This document shows, piece by piece, positions 59,728-64,000 of a stretch of DNA of 64,000 bases; positions within the stretch are counted from its first letter, which is position 1, and each line of letters starts with the position of its first letter. Under the pieces are notes generated by a model. It saw only the letters and a list, made by a program, of their open reading frames with translations, was not told the origin of the DNA and ran no database searches. The translations under genes and the position numbers were made by a program. The DNA comes from Vibrio tapetis subsp. tapetis (GTDB taxonomy: Bacteria > Pseudomonadota > Gammaproteobacteria > Enterobacterales > Vibrionaceae): contig NZ_LT960611.1 in NCBI RefSeq assembly GCF_900233005.1, positions 62,001-126,000 on the forward strand, in the 5' to 3' direction.

Positions 59728-59809
59728 CACTTAGCACTTAGCACTTAGCACTTAGCACTTAGCACTTAGCACTTAGCACTTAGCACTTAGCACTTAGCAC
59801 TTAGCACTT
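59728..59809 (+). repeat. Tandem 7-base repeat CACTTAG, 11.7 copies
   Basis: Eleven perfect copies plus five bases occupy 82 bases between the luxS terminator and the UspA-family gene stop. Copies are identical, so the array is young or slippage-prone. It has no spacers and is not CRISPR. Confidence 0.97.
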
Positions 59810-59811
59810 CG

Positions 59812-60249
59812 TTAGCCTTGTGGCTTAACCACCAACACGTTCACTTTCGATTTATTGACCACTTTACTGGCGACCGAACCGAGCATCACCTTGTCGATCT
59901 TAGAACGCTTATGACTTGGCATAATGATCAGGTCTGCGTTGATTTTCTCTGAGTACTCTAAAATGGTAGCGCAGGGTTTCCCTTCTGCCACATAGGTTTG
60001 ATGGTGCAAGCTTGAATCCACATGCTGTTGGGCAAAAGAATCGAGTTGAGCACGCACGTCATCTTTCATTTTCTTAGCGGCGTCTTTTGGGAAGTAAGTC
60101 GCCACCATCGACATATGGATGCCCGGTAGTACATTAAGTAAGTGTACGGTCGCATTGGATTGCTTGGCATGCCATACCGCAAGTTCTACCGCTTTATCTG
60201 AGAAGCCTTTGTCGTTTAGATCCACTGGAACGAGAATATTTTGGTACAT
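59812..60249 (-). CDS. Universal stress protein (UspA family)
   Basis: A 145-residue UspA-domain protein beginning I-L-V-P-V-D-L-N-D-K-G-F and ending in the ATP-binding-like G-S-V-A-S-K-V-V-N-K-S-K-V-N-V-L-V-V. The G-2x-G-9x-G(S/T) pattern is partly kept, so nucleotide binding is possible. It lies 74 bases downstream of a TAXI-type TRAP permease in the same direction; UspA proteins such as TeaD are known partners of TRAP transporters. A control role on the transporter is likely but inferred. Confidence 0.88.
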   Translation of the reverse strand: MYQNILVPVDLNDKGFSDKAVELAVWHAKQSNATVHLLNVLPGIHMSMVATYFPKDAAKKMKDDVRAQLDSFAQQHVDSSLHHQTYVAEGKPCATILEYSEKINADLIIMPSHKRSKIDKVMLGSVASKVVNKSKVNVLVVKPQG

Positions 60250-60295
60250 AATGTGACTCTTTATTATTGTTAAAATCCATACGGCTTAACGATTT

Positions 60296-60315
60296 GGTGC
60301 CAGCGCACTGGCACC
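60296..60315 (-). terminator. Hairpin between TRAP permease and uspA
   Basis: GGTGCCAG pairs with CTGGCACC around CGCA. No U-run follows on the minus strand, so it may protect or attenuate rather than terminate. Confidence 0.5.
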
Positions 60316-60323
60316 GACACGAG

Positions 60324-62903
60324 TTAAGCTGGAAGTGCTTCTTTTTTAATGCGTCTTCTCTGGTTTGCGGCAAGCAGTAATACCAAGAATATCGCTGGTA
60401 CGAACACCCACTCTTTCATTGGTCTATCTGCCTCTAAAACCACAGAACGAATCGTCCAATCAAAATCGATGCCAGCAGCTTCCGCCGGGCTACCAAATTC
60501 GACCATATCGACAACCATTTCGCCTTCAACCATATTGAGCATCAAGCCCATGGAGCTAACGCGTTCTTCACCGGTCACCGCTGAATCATCAAACGGCAGA
60601 CGAACGGTTTTTTCTACATAGTCGCCTTCTAGGTTTTCACCACCAACTCGTAGCTCTAGCGCATCGCCAATCGGCATGTCTCGAGCAATATCAACAATTT
60701 CTGGTCCTGAGTAAATGTCTTTGGCTGGGTAAATCATATCCCACCAATAACCCGGCCTAAAGAAGCTGAATGTCAGTACTAACAGTAGCACCGTCTCCCA
60801 CCACTTATTGCGGGTAAGCCACCATCCTTGGGTTGCTGCTGAGAAAAGTAACATTGCAGTAATCGACGAGAATATGGTTAAAGTTAAGTGCCACCAAGAA
60901 TCAATCCCCATTAACAATAGCTGGGTATTAAAGATGAACATGAATGGCAATATCGCGGTTCGAATATCGTAGGTGAAACCTTGAATACCTGTTCTTATTG
61001 GATCCGATTTAGCGATGGCTGCTGCTGCGAAGGCCGCTAAACCTACCGGTGGTGTGTCATCGGCCAGAATACCGAAATAGAACACAAACAAGTGCACCGC
61101 GATAAGTGGAATGATAAGGCCATGAGCGGCGCCTAACGTAACAATTACCGGCGCCATCAAGGTGGATACCACAATGTAGTTTGCCGTTGTTGGCAAGCCC
61201 ATACCTAAGATCAAGCTGATGACTGCAGTGAAGAGCAGCATTAGGATGATGTTACCGCCGGAGATGAATTCGACAAAGTCAGTCATCACCAGGCCGATAC
61301 CTGTAAGAGTGACTACCCCAACAACCGTACCTGCAGCAGCGGTTGCAACACCGATACCGATCATATTGCGAGCGCCAGAAACTAAGGCTTCCAAAAAGTC
61401 ATTAAAACCGACTTTAAATTGCGCTTTGATGTCTCCCTCTTGACCAAATAACACAAACAAAGGGCGTTGTGTTAGCAAGATGAAAATCATAAATACCGTC
61501 GCCCAGAATGCGGATAAACCAGGAGAGAAACGTTCAACCGTTAAACACCAAACTAATACAACAATAGGCAATAAGAAGTGTAATCCCGATTTAATGGTTG
61601 GCCCTGGTTCAGGGACTTCCGTTAATTCTTCATCAATATTCAGGTTTGCCGCATCTTGGTAGCGAGATGAAATACGAATAAGGCCAAGGTAAGACACGAG
61701 CAAAGCGACGGTAACGATTGGGGTCGCTGCGTCTCCAAACACATCTTTAGTCCAACCAATTCCGTAGTAGACGGCAGCACTTATCACGCAAAGGCCTAAA
61801 ATGGTGCCGGTGAATGAAAGTAAGCTCTGTACTAAGGTTGGTGTATGGCGACGCGGTAAGCCCGTCATACCAGCTTTACACGCTTCCAAGTGTACGATGT
61901 ACAGTAAAGCAATGTAGGAAATCAGAGCGGGTAGTAGCGCTGCTTTGATGACTTCTACATAAGAAATACCGACATATTCGACCATTAAGAATGCTGCGGC
62001 ACCCATAATTGGTGGCGTTAATTGTCCGTTAGTAGATGCCGCTACTTCGACGGCTCCGGCTTTGGTACCAGGGAAGCCAACACGCTTCATCAGAGGAATC
62101 GTAAACGTACCAGTCGTCACGACATTTGCGATTGATGAGCCTGAAACCAGTCCAGATAGGCCAGATGCGACAACGGCAGCTTTTGCTGGACCACCGCGCA
62201 TATGACCAAGTAAAGAGAAGGCGACCTTAATGAAATAAGCACCTGCACCAGCTCGCTCTAACATGGCACCAAATAGTACAAATAGGAATACAAACGAGGT
62301 AGAAACACCTAGAGCAACGCCAAATACGCCTTCTGTAGTTAGCCATAAGTGCGACATAGCCTTGTTGAGGCTAGCCCCTTTATGCGCAATGACGTCGGGC
62401 ATGTGCGGGCCACCAAAGGTGTATAGCAAAAATACTGCAGCAACGACCATGAGAGGGGGACCAAGTGCACGTCGAGTGGCTTCTAACAAGAACACCATTC
62501 CTGTTACTGCGGCGACAATATCAAAAGTCGTCGGTGCGCCAGAGCGATCGGCGAGTTGCGCATAAAATATGTAGATATAAGCGGCGGAAAAACTACCAAG
62601 TAGAGCCATGATCCAATCTACGATCGGTACATGATCTCTTGGTGAGCTCTTTCTCGCAGGGTAAGCAGTAAACGCGAGGAAAATGGCGAAAGTAAGGTGG
62701 ATCGCACGCGCTTCGGTATCATTTAAAATCAGAAAGTTGAAAATAAAAGGCAATGGTGAAGCGTACCAAAGCTGAAAAAGGGACCAGCAAAGCGGAACGA
62801 ACCATAAGATTCGGCCTGGAAAACCCTGCGGATTACGTGCACCAGTGTCGGACTGAGCCACCATTTCTTGCACATCTTGAGACGGAGTTGTTGCCTGCGT
62901 CAT
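60324..62903 (-). CDS. TRAP transporter fused permease, TAXI type (DctQM-like)
   Basis: About 859 residues with many membrane helices: an N-terminal DctQ-like part (about 35-165) fused to a DctM-like part (about 170-700). The M-subunit glycine motifs F-G-A-M-L-E-R-A-G-A-G and G-M-G-L-P-T-T-A-N-Y are visible. After the last helices a soluble tail (about 715-825) with V-E-F-G-S-P-A-E-A-A-G-I resembles a PDZ fold, then a final helix. It imports an unknown organic acid with Na+ or H+. ATG 62903 has AAGGA upstream; the longer frame from 62930 is less likely. Confidence 0.93.
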   Translation of the reverse strand: MTQATTPSQDVQEMVAQSDTGARNPQGFPGRILWFVPLCWSLFQLWYASPLPFIFNFLILNDTEARAIHLTFAIFLAFTAYPARKSSPRDHVPIVDWIMALLGSFSAAYIYIFYAQLADRSGAPTTFDIVAAVTGMVFLLEATRRALGPPLMVVAAVFLLYTFGGPHMPDVIAHKGASLNKAMSHLWLTTEGVFGVALGVSTSFVFLFVLFGAMLERAGAGAYFIKVAFSLLGHMRGGPAKAAVVASGLSGLVSGSSIANVVTTGTFTIPLMKRVGFPGTKAGAVEVAASTNGQLTPPIMGAAAFLMVEYVGISYVEVIKAALLPALISYIALLYIVHLEACKAGMTGLPRRHTPTLVQSLLSFTGTILGLCVISAAVYYGIGWTKDVFGDAATPIVTVALLVSYLGLIRISSRYQDAANLNIDEELTEVPEPGPTIKSGLHFLLPIVVLVWCLTVERFSPGLSAFWATVFMIFILLTQRPLFVLFGQEGDIKAQFKVGFNDFLEALVSGARNMIGIGVATAAAGTVVGVVTLTGIGLVMTDFVEFISGGNIILMLLFTAVISLILGMGLPTTANYIVVSTLMAPVIVTLGAAHGLIIPLIAVHLFVFYFGILADDTPPVGLAAFAAAAIAKSDPIRTGIQGFTYDIRTAILPFMFIFNTQLLLMGIDSWWHLTLTIFSSITAMLLFSAATQGWWLTRNKWWETVLLLVLTFSFFRPGYWWDMIYPAKDIYSGPEIVDIARDMPIGDALELRVGGENLEGDYVEKTVRLPFDDSAVTGEERVSSMGLMLNMVEGEMVVDMVEFGSPAEAAGIDFDWTIRSVVLEADRPMKEWVFVPAIFLVLLLAANQRRRIKKEALPA

Positions 62904-63080
62904 GGACGTTATCCTTATTATTGATGACAAACAGCAAATTTCTTCTTGCTGTGTTTTTAAGCTATCTCCAGAGTGTAGCTTTTAAATTCGAGAGTCGTGT
63001 TTTGTAAATGCTGTGTCTTAAATGAGAGACACAAAAGAAGATGCACGATGGGCATCAATTTAACTTGGAGTTATAAACGG

Positions 63081-63112
63081 AATAAAGGAGGCAGAAGCTG
63101 CCTCCTTTATTA
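63081..63112 (-). terminator. Hairpin between TAXI binding-protein and permease genes
   Basis: AATAAAGGAGGCAG pairs with CTGCCTCCTTTATT around three bases. With no U-run it probably stabilises or attenuates, allowing more binding protein than permease. Confidence 0.65.
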
Positions 63113-63128
63113 ATGGGTGAAATAGTGA

Positions 63129-64000
63129 CTATTTCAAAAGACCCACTTCTTTGTAGTATTTTGCAGCGCCTGGGTGAAGAGGGATTGAAAGGCCAGCTTT
63201 CACCATGTCTTCTTTTTTCAGGTTAGCAAATGCAGGGTGCAGACGTTTGAATGTGTTGAAGTTTTCGAACACTGCTTTTGCAACATTGTAAGCGACTTCA
63301 TCAGAAACATCCGTAGTCGTTACCATTGTTGCCGCTACACCAAAGCTATTTACATCAGAGTCTGTACCACGGTACATACCAGCAGGTACTGAGCTAAATG
63401 CGTAGTATGGGTTTTCTGTTACGATTTTATCGATTTCAGGGCCCGTAGCAGAAACGAGTTTAGCGTCACATGATGTCGTTGCTTCTTTGATTGAACCATT
63501 CGGGTGTCCAACCATGTAGATAAATGCATCAATCTTGTTATCACAAAGTGCTTGAGAACGCTCAGAACCTTTTAGTTCAGAAGCCAACTTAAAGCTATCA
63601 TTTGTCCAACCAAGAGCGTCCATCACAACACCCATTGTTGCACGGTCACCAGAACCTGGGTTACCAATGTTTACGCGTTTGCCTTCTAGATCTTTAACGT
63701 TGTTAATTCCAGAGTCTGCGCGAGCAATGATGTTGAATGGTTCTGTGTGCAAAGAGAACATCGCACGTAGTTTTTTATAAGGACCTTGCTCAGAGAATTT
63801 GCTTGTACCATTGTATCCATGGTACTGCCAATCAGACTGTACAACACCAAAATCCAACTCACCTGCGCGAATCGTGTTTACGTTGTAGATGGAACCACCA
63901 GTCGACTCGACAGAACAACGAATGTTGTGCTCTTTACGGCCTTTGTTCACCAACTTACAGATGGCACCACCTGTTGGATAGTAAACACCGGTTACTGAAC
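63129..64000 (-). CDS. TAXI family TRAP solute-binding protein, N-terminus cut by window end
   Basis: An open frame continues through base 64000, so the N-terminus and signal peptide are outside the window; 290 codons are visible. The segment T-G-V-Y-Y-P-T-G-G-A-I-C-K and V-E-S-T-G-G-S-I-Y-N are TAXI hallmarks, followed by Q-S-D-W-Q-Y and G-N-P-G-S-G-D-R-A-T. It is the periplasmic receptor that delivers a ligand to the fused permease 225 bases downstream. Ligand unknown; TAXI systems include glutamate and other carboxylate receptors. The apparent internal start at 63953 is not real. Confidence 0.93.
   Translation of the reverse strand, partial: SVTGVYYPTGGAICKLVNKGRKEHNIRCSVESTGGSIYNVNTIRAGELDFGVVQSDWQYHGYNGTSKFSEQGPYKKLRAMFSLHTEPFNIIARADSGINNVKDLEGKRVNIGNPGSGDRATMGVVMDALGWTNDSFKLASELKGSERSQALCDNKIDAFIYMVGHPNGSIKEATTSCDAKLVSATGPEIDKIVTENPYYAFSSVPAGMYRGTDSDVNSFGVAATMVTTTDVSDEVAYNVAKAVFENFNTFKRLHPAFANLKKEDMVKAGLSIPLHPGAAKYYKEVGLLK

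Noticed and set aside
59728-59809. Possible CRISPR array
   Set aside because: Seven-base units follow one another without spacers and no cas genes are present; it is a simple tandem repeat.
63129-63953. TAXI receptor as a complete short gene starting at 63953
   Set aside because: The frame stays open to the window edge with conserved TAXI residues upstream, so the true start is outside.

Overview
The window is a gene-dense, roughly 44% G+C chromosomal segment of a gammaproteobacterium. Gene content and order point to Vibrio: sdhE-nadB-rpoE-rseABC-lepAB-rnc-era-recO-pdxJ-acpS, barA, rlmD-relA-mazG-pyrG-eno-ftsB-ispDF-truD-surE-pcm-nlpD-rpoS, mutS, recA, alaS-lysC-csrA, a Ser/Arg tRNA array, oadGAB, gshA and luxS. 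The species is not certain; a Splendidus-like marine Vibrio is a guess. All identifications come from reading the sequence and remembered protein families; no database was searched.

Layout. 1-3.4 kb: tail of ubiI, a ytfK (DUF1107) gene, a YbaK-like deacylase with ygfZ, and the divergent pair sdhE-ygfX. 3.4-8.1 kb: nadB, then the sigma-E operon rpoE-rseABC behind a visible sigma-E-type promoter. 8.1-14.6 kb: lepA, lepB, rnc, era, recO, pdxJ, acpS (translation, protein export, RNA processing and cofactors), closed by a strong terminator. 14.6-25.4 kb: barA, rlmD, relA, mazG, pyrG, eno. 25.5-31.6 kb: ftsB, isoprenoid genes ispD/ispF, truD, surE-pcm-nlpD and rpoS. 31.6-36 kb: mutS, pncC and recA with a perfect LexA box.

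36.2-41.2 kb is the main accessory block. It lies where other vibrios, from memory, carry recX between recA and alaS. It is a tight seven-gene operon: DUF2170 (YjfI-like), PspA/IM30 (YjfJ-like), a two-helix K+ channel with an RCK-like domain, DUF2491 (YjfK-like), DUF350 (YjfL-like), a DUF1190 lipoprotein ending in Gly-Gly (YjfM/YgiB-like), and a glutathionylspermidine-synthase-type ATP-grasp ligase (YjfC/YgiC-like). It resembles the E. coli yjfIJKLMC cluster with an ion channel added. It is the best candidate here for a poorly characterised system, plausibly membrane-stress or ion control plus an ATP-dependent amide ligation at the envelope.

41.4-48.7 kb: alaS, lysC, csrA, then two tRNA-Ser(GCU) and five tRNA-Arg(ACG) genes, four of the latter in near-identical 140-bp tandem units. 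A group II intron with its own reverse transcriptase starts right behind the array's terminator. 49-53.8 kb: sodium-pumping oxaloacetate decarboxylase oadGAB, a quinone oxidoreductase and yqaA. 53.8-59.8 kb: an M16 lipoprotein protease, gshA, a lysozyme-fold lipoprotein and luxS. A 7-bp tandem repeat and an opposite-facing 14-bp degenerate repeat flank the luxS terminator. 59.8-64 kb (minus strand): a TAXI-type TRAP transporter (binding protein cut by the window end, fused permease with a PDZ-like tail) followed by a UspA-family gene.
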